Assembly (NCBI GenBank): GCA_937138625.1
Contig: CAKZPF010000004.1
Location: 124,001-188,000 of the forward strand
Direction: 5' to 3'
Length of the DNA stretch: 64,000 bases
From: an uncultured Caulobacteraceae bacterium
Lineage (GTDB): Bacteria; Pseudomonadota; Alphaproteobacteria; Caulobacterales; Caulobacteraceae
Notes under the pieces: generated by a model
What the model was told of the DNA's origin: nothing
What the model saw: the letters and a program-made list of their open reading frames with translations, nothing else
Databases searched by the model: none
Position numbers and translations under genes: made by a program
Part shown: piece by piece, positions 50,108 through 59,300 of the stretch
How positions within the stretch are numbered: the first letter of the stretch is position 1
Layout: the number at the start of each line of letters is the position of its first letter

Positions 50108-50140
50108 GAGGGGTGCGATCAGCGCCCCTCGCTTCTTGTC
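50108..50140 (+). terminator. hairpin after the relaxase gene
   Basis: GAGGGGTGC / GCGCCCCTC stem (50108-50130, one G-U pair) followed by GCTTCTTGTC. Likely end of the mobC-relaxase transcript, though the U-run is poor. Confidence 0.5.
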
Positions 50141-50307
50141 TGCATCGCTGACCTTATCAGGCGCGCAAGTCACGTAAGGCGCGCGCGGCTTTAATGCCTC
50201 TTGTCTGCTTGGGACACATTAACCTGCATCGCCGCTTCGTGTTTGCTTCCATGTGTGAGGGGATCGTTTCAGATCATCCCCCTTTTGGATTGCTTTGGCG
50301 AACACCG

Positions 50308-50374
50308 CCGAACCATCAGGCCTTCTATGGCCGATGATGTGTGCGTGAGGGCCGTAAGGCCCTGAATGGTTCGG
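50308..50374 (+). promoter_or_regulatory. structured leader before the small gene at 50402
   Basis: CCGAACCAT (50308-50316) pairs with ATGGTTCGG (50366-50374), extended by CAGG (50317-50320) with CCTG (50361-50364). Inside are GGCC-TTCTAT-GGCC (50319-50332) and, competing with the extension, AGGGCC-GTAA-GGCCCT (50348-50363). It ends 27 bases before the start codon, just ahead of the ribosome site. The remainder of 50131-50307 shows no gene. Confidence 0.5.
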
Positions 50375-50401
50375 GGCCTCCTGAAGCAAAAGGAGGATGA
50401 C

Positions 50402-50584
50402 ATGAAACTTGTCACACAATTTGAAGCAGCAAAACTCAGCACCGTGCAGCTTTACGGTCTGCGCAAAGAGGCGTTTCTTGCCTTCACGGCTGCGCCTCGT
50501 GACTCGCAAGATCAGCGCAAAGCGCTGGCATCGATGCGAGCCATCGAAAACGAGCTGGCCTATCGCGGGCCAGCTCTCTGCTAA
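50402..50584 (+). CDS. small orphan protein
   Basis: 60 residues (MKLVTQFEAAKLSTVQLYGL and on), with a very strong ribosome site (AAAAGGAGG, seven bases before ATG) and its own terminator. Predicted helical and soluble, with LRKEAFLAFTAAPRDSQDQ in the middle. No family recognised. The layout of structured leader, strong ribosome site and terminator suggests a well-expressed accessory factor of the element. Confidence 0.75.
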   Translation: MKLVTQFEAAKLSTVQLYGLRKEAFLAFTAAPRDSQDQRKALASMRAIENELAYRGPALC

Positions 50585-50591
50585 ACAAAAG

Positions 50592-50624
50592 CGGCTGGCC
50601 CAAAAGGCCAGCCGCGATTTTTTT
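50592..50624 (+). terminator. intrinsic terminator after the small orphan gene
   Basis: CGGCTGGCC / GGCCAGCCG stem with loop CAAAA, then CGA and seven T. It lies between convergent genes and could also serve the minus strand (TTTTG on that side). Confidence 0.88.
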
Positions 50625-50641
50625 CGTTCGATCTGTTGCCG

Positions 50642-50902
50642 CTAGAATAGGCTGAGCTGCGCGCCGCCCCATGCGGCGCATCCGGCTTCGTGATCAAGCC
50701 AAGCGGTCACAAAAGCGATTGCGCCGCCAAAATGAAGCACCGTGCCTGTTTGAATGAAGTGTGAGCGGTAGCCCGTCTCTGTGACGGGCAACGGCGTCTT
50801 GTTTTGGGTGCGCAGTTCGATGTGGTCGATAATCCCGAATTTTTCGGGTGTAAAAGTGATCTCGATTTCAATGCCGCGCCAGATGATTTTGTGCTGTTCC
50901 AT
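50642..50902 (-). CDS. small conserved partner of ArdC (hypothetical)
   Basis: 86 residues from the ATG at 50900-50902 (MEQHKIIWRGIEIEITF), with AGAGAGC upstream; the frame is open to 51130, but that part lies inside the ArdC gene. The sequence suggests a compact beta-rich domain (IIDHIELRTQNK, GYRSHFIQTGTVLHFGG, FVTAWLDHEAG). No named family recognised. Located 32 bases downstream of the ArdC gene and likely in its transcript. Confidence 0.7.
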   Translation of the reverse strand: MEQHKIIWRGIEIEITFTPEKFGIIDHIELRTQNKTPLPVTETGYRSHFIQTGTVLHFGGAIAFVTAWLDHEAGCAAWGGAQLSLF

Positions 50903-50934
50903 TGTGTTGCTCTCTGTATGGAAAGAGTCGCCGC

Positions 50935-51849
50935 TTACGCGGCGACTCCCTGCTTTTGCTCTTCGGTTTGGGCTTTGGGCTGAAAGCTGTGCAAATAGTC
51001 TGCGGCCTTCTGGGCATAGGCTGCGGCGCTGAAGATTGCCCGCTTGTCGTCTTTCAAGACCTTGAGCCAGCTCTGGATATAGGCTGCGTGATCCGTGCCC
51101 GCTTCGGGTGTCAGGCCAAGATCGGCACAAAGAAACGCTGCGCCAAGTTCGGCAACAAGCTCTTCCCTTGCATAACCTTCATCGCCCCATGTCTTGCGCC
51201 CGAATTCACGGTCAAGGCGGCTCTTGTGCTTCGTCCAGTGTGTCAGCTCATGCGCCAAGGTCGCATAGTAGGCCTCGGGGCTGCGGAAACACTCAAAGAC
51301 AGGCATCTGCACATGATCGCTGCCGCCGCCGCAATAGAAGGCGCGATTGCCGCCATGCCGTAAGTCTGCGCCCGTTGCCGCAAAGAACGCTTCTGCATGT
51401 TCGATCCGCTGCGCGGGGTCGATGACAGGCTCGGGCTTGACATAGTAGCTCTCGGGCAAGCCCTCGATCTGATCCACGTTGAACACGGTGTAGGCCCTCA
51501 TGAACGGGATTTTCCGCTCTTCGGTCGCGCCGTTGTCCTGCTCTTCCGTCTTTGTGATGGTGTTGGCATAGACAACGCAATTACCGCGCTCGCCCTTGCG
51601 CACATGTGCGCCAAGCTCTTTGGCCTGCTTGAAGGTCATCCAAGTCGGCGAACAAAAGCCCGCTTCCATCGCCGCGCCCCAAAGCATGAGCACGTTGATT
51701 CCGCTGTATTCCTGCCCGTTGCGGCGCAAGGGCTTCAGAACGCGCCCGTCCATGTTGCCAGCACTCCACGGCTTCAGCCATGTAAGTTCGCCCTGCTCAA
51801 GATCGGCGATGATCTTGTCTGTAACTTTCTGATAGATATCTGTTTTCAT
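50935..51849 (-). CDS. ardC: ArdC-type antirestriction protein
   Basis: 304 residues from the ATG at 51847-51849 (MKTDIYQKVTDKII), with AGGAG upstream. The N-terminal ArdC/DUF1738 single-strand DNA-binding domain (about 1-125: YSGINVLMLWGAA, TWMTFKQAKELGAHVRKGE) is followed by a zincin-like domain with the HExxH motif (TLAHELTHWTKH) and a downstream Glu in REELVAELGAAFL. Family members coat or protect incoming single-stranded DNA against host restriction. That fits a mobilizable element, and here it shares the island with a type I restriction operon. Confidence 0.9.
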   Translation of the reverse strand: MKTDIYQKVTDKIIADLEQGELTWLKPWSAGNMDGRVLKPLRRNGQEYSGINVLMLWGAAMEAGFCSPTWMTFKQAKELGAHVRKGERGNCVVYANTITKTEEQDNGATEERKIPFMRAYTVFNVDQIEGLPESYYVKPEPVIDPAQRIEHAEAFFAATGADLRHGGNRAFYCGGGSDHVQMPVFECFRSPEAYYATLAHELTHWTKHKSRLDREFGRKTWGDEGYAREELVAELGAAFLCADLGLTPEAGTDHAAYIQSWLKVLKDDKRAIFSAAAYAQKAADYLHSFQPKAQTEEQKQGVAA

Positions 51850-51922
51850 TGGTCTTTTCTCCTTTTTGCTTAGTTGGTTGCGCATGCAACCGAACTAGGC
51901 CCGCGCCAATGAGCGGGGGGAG

Positions 51923-52040
51923 ACCGTCAAGACCGCAGACAGCGGAGGGGGATCACCCGTCCTGCACAAACGAAGTGCGGAAGGACGGGGAAACCGCTGG
52001 CTGCGCCCGATGCGAACGCGCAGGGCTTGGTCTTGATGGT
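51923..52040 (+). ncRNA. highly foldable RNA candidate
   Basis: Nearly every base is in a helix. A closing helix pairs ACCGTCAAGACC (51923-51934) with GGTCTTGATGGT (52029-52040), 12 pairs including one G-U. Inside, GCAG-A-CAGCGG (51935-51945) pairs with CCGCTG-G-CTGC (51994-52004), and encloses CCCGTCCT-GCAC (51956-51967) with GTGC (51975-51978), bulge GGA, AGGACGGG (51982-51989). A second arm, GCCC-GA-TGCG (52005-52014) with CGCA-GGGC (52019-52026), completes a three-way junction. The G-U pair would be C-A on the other strand, which favours the plus strand, and a terminator-like hairpin follows at 52045. If minus-strand, it would be the leader of ardC. I do not recognise a known family. Confidence 0.65.
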
Positions 52041-52044
52041 GGAT

Positions 52045-52064
52045 GGGGTCGCAGACCCCTCTTT
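52045..52064 (+). terminator. terminator-like hairpin after the RNA candidate
   Basis: GGGGTC-GCA-GACCCC then TCTTT. It starts four bases after the folded RNA candidate. Confidence 0.55.
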
Positions 52065-52187
52065 AAAAAGGAAAGGGTTCAGCGCATCAGGGCTGGCAAA
52101 AGCTATCGCGCATGGGATGGAAGCCGAATGGCCGAGACCACCATAGGCGGGCTCGGTTCACGACAGCCCGACCCGAAGGGGGGCGCT

Positions 52188-52232
52188 ATGAAGGTAGTTA
52201 GTGAGCGCCGCTTCACTTTATGGTTGCCTTGA
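52188..52232 (+). CDS. 14-residue leader-like mini-ORF
   Basis: ATG at 52188 behind a strong AAGGGGGG site; the peptide is MKVVSERRFTLWLP and then TGA. GGCGCT (52182-52187) pairs with AGCGCC (52204-52209), placing the start codon in a hairpin loop. It ends 101 bases before hamA; the bases between are AT-rich (TATATAGAATT near 52260) and probably hold the hamA promoter. Could be a regulatory leader peptide or chance. The longer frame that ends at the same stop (from 51849) runs through the RNA candidate and is not accepted. Confidence 0.4.
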   Translation: MKVVSERRFTLWLP

Positions 52233-52333
52233 TGCGAGCAAAAGGCGAATCTGATAAAGTATATAGAATTCAGAGACGTAAGGTCGGTAAGACATTTGGA
52301 ATAGAGGTTTCGTGAAAGGAATACGGAAGGAGC

Positions 52334-53134
52334 ATGTTGCCAGGAGTTCAGTTCGAAAAGAGTGCAGAGGGCTCTCTGTGTTTCATCATCGATGATATTT
52401 CCGATGAATTGAAAACGGTCATCCGCGAACGCCTTTCTGAGATATGCAACGGAGCAGCAAAAGCGTCACGAAATTCTGTTCTGTACTCTTATCAGAAAAC
52501 TCTGAACACGTTCTTTCAAAAATTCGACCCAAAGTCCCCAGATATTCAAAAAGGAATGATAGGTGAACTGCTTACTCATGTACTCTTCTTGCATTACGAA
52601 GACGGCTTTCGCGCGGCTTCTCCGTACTTCAACATGGAAGAAGACTCGATTAAAAAGGGCTTTGACCTAGTCTTGCATCACAAAGCCACGAGCGAAATCT
52701 GGTTTGTCGAAGTCAAGGCAGGCGAGTGCGGACTAGAAACGAGCATTAACAAGCTGGGCAGTCTTCTATCACTTGCAAAGAATGGGCTCAAAACCGCACT
52801 GAGCAGTGATAGAAATACACTTTGGCAAAACGCTGTTAACGGCGCCAGCCTAGTCATCAATGATACGGGCCTCAAGACACAAGTTGAAACGCTCCTTGAA
52901 AGTTACAACGAGAAAGCTTTGAGCGGCGGTTCAATAAGCACTGACTATAACGCCGTTTTGGTTGCCGTGTGTTTTTCGGGGACTCAGGCTTTTGCCACCG
53001 GAGCAGAGTTTGATGCCAGACACCAAACACAAAAAGGCATGAACGAGTTTAAAGATTTGATGTCGATCGCGCTGCAGAAGAACACCATCCAACGTGTCAT
53101 AGATTTCCTAAGAAGCGAGATCGACGATGTCTAA
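52334..53134 (+). CDS. hamA: HamA-like nuclease of Hachiman defence (DUF1837)
   Basis: 266 residues, ATG with GGAAGGAG four bases upstream. The middle holds the DUF1837 pattern: GMIGELLTHVLFLHYEDGF, then KKGFDLVLHH and SEIWFVEVKAGE, giving the Glu, Asp and ExK residues of a PD-(D/E)xK-type nuclease site. In Hachiman, HamA is the effector nuclease held in check by the HamB helicase until phage DNA is sensed. It overlaps the helicase gene by eight bases. More AT-rich than the chromosomal flank, as expected for an acquired defence gene. Confidence 0.82.
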   Translation: MLPGVQFEKSAEGSLCFIIDDISDELKTVIRERLSEICNGAAKASRNSVLYSYQKTLNTFFQKFDPKSPDIQKGMIGELLTHVLFLHYEDGFRAASPYFNMEEDSIKKGFDLVLHHKATSEIWFVEVKAGECGLETSINKLGSLLSLAKNGLKTALSSDRNTLWQNAVNGASLVINDTGLKTQVETLLESYNEKALSGGSISTDYNAVLVAVCFSGTQAFATGAEFDARHQTQKGMNEFKDLMSIALQKNTIQRVIDFLRSEIDDV

Positions 53135-55568
53135 AGCACCGCTAAGAACGCTCCGAAACTCGGACTTTTTCGAACTCTATCAAACACTTCTGACACGCGG
53201 TGAGTTAAGCAGGGCAAAAGCGGAGACGTTGCTCTCAGCTGCCGTCCTTTTCCTGAACCACGAGAACCCTGAGGTTTCTGCCTTAGGATACCGAATTGTG
53301 GTGATGTACGCGAACCTCACCGGTGACTACGTTCCGCTCTATGACGTTGCCCTTGGCCGCGGCTTTATGCCGATTGTCGACAGTGTTCAATCTGGCTTGG
53401 CTGCGGAAGACGAGCCCATCCATTTCTTTCCGGAATATTTTTCGTCCCTGCTGGAGTTGTACGAAGTTGAAGACGCAGTCTTTACCGAACAGCAGTTAGA
53501 TTTAGGGAACTTCTTCGACGAGCACAACCTGACAGACGTCGTAGTCACGGCTCCAACATCGTACGGGAAGTCGGAACTGATTTCCAGATTTTGCAATCAA
53601 AACCTTCAAAGTAATATTTGCGTTCTAGTACCTACAAAGGCCTTGCTCGCCCAAACTAAGCAGAGATTACTGAAGAAGCGGGTTGCCGAAGACAATAGGC
53701 AAATCATTACCCACGCTGAGATGTTTCAGGGCGGCGAGCACAATTTTCTAGCGGTCTTGACCCAGGAAAGGTTGCTCAGATTCTTCATCAAACATCCGGG
53801 CGTGAACTTCAATTTTGTCTTTGTCGACGAAGCGCACAACCTGCTTGGTGAAGACTCCCGAGCCTTGTTGCTCGCGAAGGTCATCATCTTGCAAAAGCGG
53901 CGAAACCCAGCGTCACGTTTCAAGTACCTTACGCCGTTTCTTGTAGATCAAAAAAACTTGCAGATTCGTTACGCTGAAATCGAGCCAGCTGATTACAAGG
54001 TCAAGGAAGGCCTAAAGACTGAGCGGTACTATGTGATTGATTGCCGGGAGCGCGAAGCGGTTCATCTCTACGACCAGTATTTCGACAAGTTCGTTCAGTG
54101 CGGTGATGATATTTATGACGATGAGCTGCAACTGGTTTCGCAGCTGGCCGCCAAGAAGAATATCATATTCTTCAACCTACCCAAAAAGATTGAGCAGTTC
54201 ATGCGCGATTTTCTCCCGCGTAATGACGATGTCGAGAGTGAAAGCATCGCGCGGGTCTGCGAGAGCATCTCGGATTTTCTTCACAATGAGTATCTGCTTG
54301 TTGAAGGGCTGCGCAAAGGCATCCTTTATCATCACGGTTCGGTACCGGATATCGTCAAGCTCTACATTGAGCGCGCCTACACCGAGATTCCAGAAATCCG
54401 TCATATAGTATGCAACTCAACACTCCTTGAGGGTGTAAACATCCCGGCGGAGAAAATGTTCATCCTTGAAAAGACGAAAGGATCACGCAATCTTACGAAG
54501 TCTCAGTTCCGAAATCTTGTAGGACGCGTGTGCCGCTTCAATGAAATCTTCAGCGGCACAGGCAATCTTACAATGCTTGAACCGGAAATCTATCTGGTTG
54601 GAACTGATGCATATCTGGACGGGCGGGCCAACTTGCGCAAGTTTATTAAGAAGGTCGCACAAGTTGATCTAAAGCTTCAGGACGAGATCGACAATGTGCT
54701 ACTGGAAGAGATGCTAATCGAAGATGAAGAGCGCGAGGAACGTAAACTTGAAGCCGATGAATTCCTCGAAAACGTCCTTCCCGGGACGACGGGCCTAGAC
54801 GTTGCCCGTGCAGCCACGCCGGTTGGGCGCGCATGCTTTCTGAACAACATTACTGAGATCGATGTTCTGCGACACGAGGTGGAAATCCAGAGCATCCTCG
54901 ACGGTCTCGATGCGCCGCTTCAGACTTCAAACCAGGTAATGGCGCTGGTAGCCGGTGCATTTATCCCGTTCCTCAAGGATGGTGTGGCATTCGACATTAT
55001 TCGCCGTTTGCAGGAGGAGAACGCCCAGACCTTCTATGCTATGCTTATTGATTGGAAGATTAGGGGGGCGTCCTATTCCGAAATGATCGGTAACTTCCTG
55101 CGCTATTGGGAGAGCATGGGCGGTGATGAGGTCTATGTCGGAAAATGGGGTGATATCGCTAGGGAAGGTTCGTATCGCCAGAGCTGGGTGGTCATCTCAG
55201 AGAAAACCCATGCTGAGCAAGTGAATCTGGCGATTGTACGAATTAAAGAAGAGCAGGACTTTGTTGATAATCATCTACTGAAATATGTGGAGTTGCTGAA
55301 CGATCTCGGCAAGATTGATGGGGACTTGTATCTGCAAATCAAGTACGGGACTACCAATCAAGACAAGATTAGATTGATGAACTTTGGGGTGAACTCGATC
55401 CTAGCGGGCAAGCTCATCGACAATTACACAGAGTTTGTTGATGTTGAGTTGGATACTGGGGTGGTAAGTCTTCGGCCCGAGTTGATTGATCAGATGCGCC
55501 GCAATAGAGAGAATGAAATCCTGGTCTTCGAGGCTGGAATGCACTTAGGGCTGACACATGAATTTTAA
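53127..55568 (+). CDS. hamB: HamB-like superfamily 2 helicase of Hachiman defence
   Basis: 813 residues. Walker A APTSYGKSELIS (about residues 141-152), motif Ia CVLVPTKALLAQTKQ, DEAH box FVDEAHNLLGE (about 232), and C-terminal motifs CNSTLLEGVNIPAEK and QFRNLVGRVCRFNE place it in the DEAD/DEAH Ski2-like group used by Hachiman. A helical N-terminal region of about 130 residues precedes the motor, and about 270 residues follow it. The pair hamA-hamB with overlapping ends is the complete two-gene system. Converges on the YgjP gene with 63 bases between the stops. Confidence 0.85.
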   Translation: MSKAPLRTLRNSDFFELYQTLLTRGELSRAKAETLLSAAVLFLNHENPEVSALGYRIVVMYANLTGDYVPLYDVALGRGFMPIVDSVQSGLAAEDEPIHFFPEYFSSLLELYEVEDAVFTEQQLDLGNFFDEHNLTDVVVTAPTSYGKSELISRFCNQNLQSNICVLVPTKALLAQTKQRLLKKRVAEDNRQIITHAEMFQGGEHNFLAVLTQERLLRFFIKHPGVNFNFVFVDEAHNLLGEDSRALLLAKVIILQKRRNPASRFKYLTPFLVDQKNLQIRYAEIEPADYKVKEGLKTERYYVIDCREREAVHLYDQYFDKFVQCGDDIYDDELQLVSQLAAKKNIIFFNLPKKIEQFMRDFLPRNDDVESESIARVCESISDFLHNEYLLVEGLRKGILYHHGSVPDIVKLYIERAYTEIPEIRHIVCNSTLLEGVNIPAEKMFILEKTKGSRNLTKSQFRNLVGRVCRFNEIFSGTGNLTMLEPEIYLVGTDAYLDGRANLRKFIKKVAQVDLKLQDEIDNVLLEEMLIEDEEREERKLEADEFLENVLPGTTGLDVARAATPVGRACFLNNITEIDVLRHEVEIQSILDGLDAPLQTSNQVMALVAGAFIPFLKDGVAFDIIRRLQEENAQTFYAMLIDWKIRGASYSEMIGNFLRYWESMGGDEVYVGKWGDIAREGSYRQSWVVISEKTHAEQVNLAIVRIKEEQDFVDNHLLKYVELLNDLGKIDGDLYLQIKYGTTNQDKIRLMNFGVNSILAGKLIDNYTEFVDVELDTGVVSLRPELIDQMRRNRENEILVFEAGMHLGLTHEF

Positions 55569-55631
55569 CAATGCCAGAAATGGCTAATCACACCTGGTGG
55601 CCTTCAAGCCCTAAGGGCGGAAATTTCGCTA

Positions 55632-56339
55632 TCAAACGTCCAACGCGGCCCCATGCCGCTTAAGCCAGTTTTTTCGCTCCAAGTAATCTGGAAGGATTTT
55701 ATCAACCTCATTCCAAAATGCGTCTGAGTGATCTTTGACGTGTATGTGACACAGTTCGTGGACAACGATGTAATCAATGACCTTGGGCGTGGCCATGATG
55801 CATTTCCAATTGAATTTCAACTTTCCATCTTTGGAACAACTTGCCCAACGATACGCCATATCGCCTATCGAAACACTCGCTGGCCGGACCCCAACTTTTG
55901 GAGCAAAGTAGGCAACACGATCATTGATGCGCTGCTTCGCCTTGGTGGTATAAAAGTCCTCGAAAGCTTTTTTTGCAGCTTCAACTCCCTGCTCGTCAAT
56001 CAAGTTGCGGTTCAAGCAAAACCGCCCTTCTTTCAGCGTCAGATCACATTCCTGGTTGGCCTGAAGCGACAAACGGTAAGACCTACCGAGATAAAGAAAT
56101 GCCTCACCGTTGACCCACTCCCGTACCACGGCGGTCGCGTTGAGATCACGCCATTCAGCTAGATTTTGGTATATCCAAAAGCGTTTACTAGCTACGAGCT
56201 CATCAACTTGTTCGTGCGTTAGCGTCGCAGGCGGGCGCACTACAACCTTGCCGTCACGTTCAATTACAATGTCAGTCGTCTTTCGCTCTGTGCCAGGCAA
56301 GATGTGGTAATCTATGTCGCCGACGCGTCTAGGAGTCAT
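55632..56339 (-). CDS. YgjP-like zinc metallopeptidase-domain protein (M48/DUF45)
   Basis: 235 residues. HELCHIHVKDHSDAFW carries the HExxH-type zinc site with a third His, and RWASCSKDGKLKFNWKCI is the YgjP/DUF45 signature. These proteins very often accompany type I restriction operons, role unsettled. Last gene of the minus-strand hsdM-hsdS-hsdR unit, overlapping hsdR by 11 bases. Confidence 0.88.
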   Translation of the reverse strand: MTPRRVGDIDYHILPGTERKTTDIVIERDGKVVVRPPATLTHEQVDELVASKRFWIYQNLAEWRDLNATAVVREWVNGEAFLYLGRSYRLSLQANQECDLTLKEGRFCLNRNLIDEQGVEAAKKAFEDFYTTKAKQRINDRVAYFAPKVGVRPASVSIGDMAYRWASCSKDGKLKFNWKCIMATPKVIDYIVVHELCHIHVKDHSDAFWNEVDKILPDYLERKNWLKRHGAALDV

Positions 56340-59300
56340 TATGCGCCCCCTCTGATGCGTCTTTCAGTAAGTCGTTATGCCTGTTTTTCGCCAGTTTCAT
56401 TACTTCCACGGCGATGCGTTCTCTATTTGCCTTGAGCTCAGGGATTTCCGTTAGTGTGAGAGCTGTCTTAATTTCACTGCGGGTCTTCTTTTGTTTATCT
56501 GCATTGTTCCAAAAATCGATACTACCGATACTGTCTTGCATCGTCGCGACAATGGACTCCATCAGAATTTTCATTTTTGGTTTCGCGTTGGCTGGCACCT
56601 GACCATTGTCAAAGGCCTCATTGGCGATATGTTCGTAAAAAGTTGTCGCTTCCTTGCTCATACCGTCTTGTCCGGATTTCCTGCCGCTCAAAGCTTCTGC
56701 ACGGAGTTTTTCGAGGTCTTCCGTTAGCTTCACCCAGTCGTCCTGGTGTTTGTTCAAGAGGCTTTCGACTTTTTCAGACAGACTTTTATAAAATGCTGGG
56801 TCTTCGTCATTATGGACTGTGCAGTGCTTTCGAATTGCATGCTCCATTTCGCTTGCCTTGGCTTCTATATTGCCATCGGCATGCTTATTGAGGTTCAAGA
56901 TAAAATCATCGGCCAAGAGTTCGACGGGAGCTACCTTGGGGTTGATACCGAGGCTGATGAGATGGTCGTTGATGAGCTCTCTTACCTTCTCGCCTGCATC
57001 ACCCAGATTCAGGCTGGAGTCTTTATAGCGTTCCTTGGTTACTCGCAGGATGTAACCGAAGCGCTTAGCTGGCACTCTAAACGAATGAGCGGCTTCGTGA
57101 GGTAGAATGATGTCCATGCTGGTGAGAAATTTTTTCAAGTACACATCAAAGTCAGCACGGATTTTCTCGTTCTTGAGCAGTTTCACCGCCTCATGAACAA
57201 CAGCTGCATCTGCCTCCACAACTACCAGCTTACCTTGTACATACCTCTCGACGTCTTCCACACCATGAGCCGCAAATAATTGTAGCAGCCTTTGGTAGCG
57301 TTCCTCCAGAACGGGCACTTCGGACGTTATGCTTTTCAATCCAACCGCCAATTCCTCCGCTTCGTCAGCCGCAGCATAGAGGGTCAGTGCTTCGGTGAGG
57401 TTCTCGGTCAGCCCGATGTAATCAACGATGTACCCGCGCTTCTTGCCTTTCTTCACCCTATTCGTGCGAGCAATGGCTTGAAGCAGCGTGTGTTCACGGA
57501 TTTTCTTATCGATGTACATAACTTGTTCGATTGGAGCATCGAAGCCGGTGAGCAACATGTCGCAAACGATGAGAAAGGCGATGCCAGTATTCGCCTTGTC
57601 GGGATCGTCCATATCGAACGAACGACAGAAATTTTCTACGGCACTTAGTGATTTCGCGTCCTTACGCGCCTGGGTGATGTAGGCCGCTTCGTTGGTCCCA
57701 TCGCCAGATATCACAACCACAGCCTTGAGAAATTCGACGCGTTTGATCAGCTCAATATCTGGTTCAGCTTGTGCCTTCAGAGATCGGACGCGCTCATCCA
57801 GCGCTTCGGATATCGCTTTTTGGTATCGAATTGCAGCAAGCTTGGAGTGGCAGACGACTTGCGCCTTGAACCCGTTGGGGAAGATGTTTTCCAAATAGTG
57901 GTTCACCATATCCTTGGCGATGGCTTGGATACGGGATTCGGCTTCTAGAATGTCGCCGGTTGCACCGTACTTCTTTTTGATTGCTAGCAGCTCTTCGTCG
58001 CTTCTATCCTTGAACAAATTTTCAAACTCAGTCTCGAAGCCGTGCTTGTCGTTCAAAGCGGAGTCGGCAGTACGCCCTTCGTACAAAATCTGAAGCGTCG
58101 CGCCGTCATGCACCGCGTCCATCAGCTTGTACGTGTCGATGTATTCTCCAAACCGCTTGTGCGTTTTCTTCTCACCGTGCCGTTCCGTGATCAGCGGAGT
58201 ACCTGTAAAGGCTATGCGTGCGGCATTCGGGAATGCTTCGAAGATGTTGTCACCAAGATCAGAGCCTTGCGTGCGGTGGGCTTCATCGATCATCAGCACG
58301 ATGCGGGGTGAATCGTTTACAACCCCAAATGTCTCAGCACTTGGTATTGATTGATATGTTCCCAACGCCTCAGCAACCTTCAAAGGCAGGCTTTGATCGC
58401 GCTGCTGGAACTTGTGAACCATCACCATGTTCACATCAGATTGGTCCGTCGCCAAATCCTTGCGAAGCGATTGGGTGCTTTCTATCACGTTGACACGACC
58501 ACCGATGATCGTTGCTGTTTCGGCCAGCTGGTCCTCCAGGTCCACGCGGTCGCTGATCAGCAGGATTTTGAAGTCGCTCAGGTCTTTGGACGTTCGCAGC
58601 ATCCTCGCGACAAACACCATCGTTAAGCTCTTGCCTGACCCTTGTGTGTGCCAGACAACGCCGCTGCGCTCTATCACGCCTTCACCATTACGTAATCGAT
58701 CAATAATCTTGTTGGCAGCGCGAAACTGTTGGTATCGACAAACCACTTTGATGCGCGGGCCTCCATCCGTATCCATAAACACGGATGATGTGCGCAGAAT
58801 GCTAAGCAGGTTTAACTTGTTGAGCATACCGTTGATCAGCTGCTCTTGCTGGTTCATGCCTTCAGCGACGGCATCATCTTTAGGCCACTGCGTTTTCCAA
58901 GGGAAGAAATGCTCTTCGCCAGAAGTGATAGTACCGTAATCCGCCTCAAGCCCGCAGGAGCGGATGACCATCATGTTGGTGTGGAACAGCTTGGGCTCGC
59001 CTTCTTTCAAACCCTGCTGTTTCGTGGCCTTGCGCGCATTCATGTAGCGCTGCAATTGTTCGAAGGCTTCCGGCATCGGGTTGGCGCAGGTTGGGCCGCC
59101 CTTTTTGCATTCCACAACAATCAGGGGAATACCATTCACGAAGAGTACAATGTCGGGAACCATGAAGGCCTTTACACAGCCCGGCGTATCGATCCGAAAC
59201 TGGTTAATGGCGTGGAACGTGTTGTTTTCGGGATTTGCGAAGTCGATCAGCTTAACGACAGGGTCGCTTTCGCCTGTAACCTCGTTCACATCGACCTGTG

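Noticed and set aside
51849-52232. 127-residue open frame on the plus strand upstream of hamA
   Set aside because: It runs through the foldable RNA and the terminator-like hairpin and has Arg/Gly-rich, low-information content. Only the last 14 codons have a good ribosome site.
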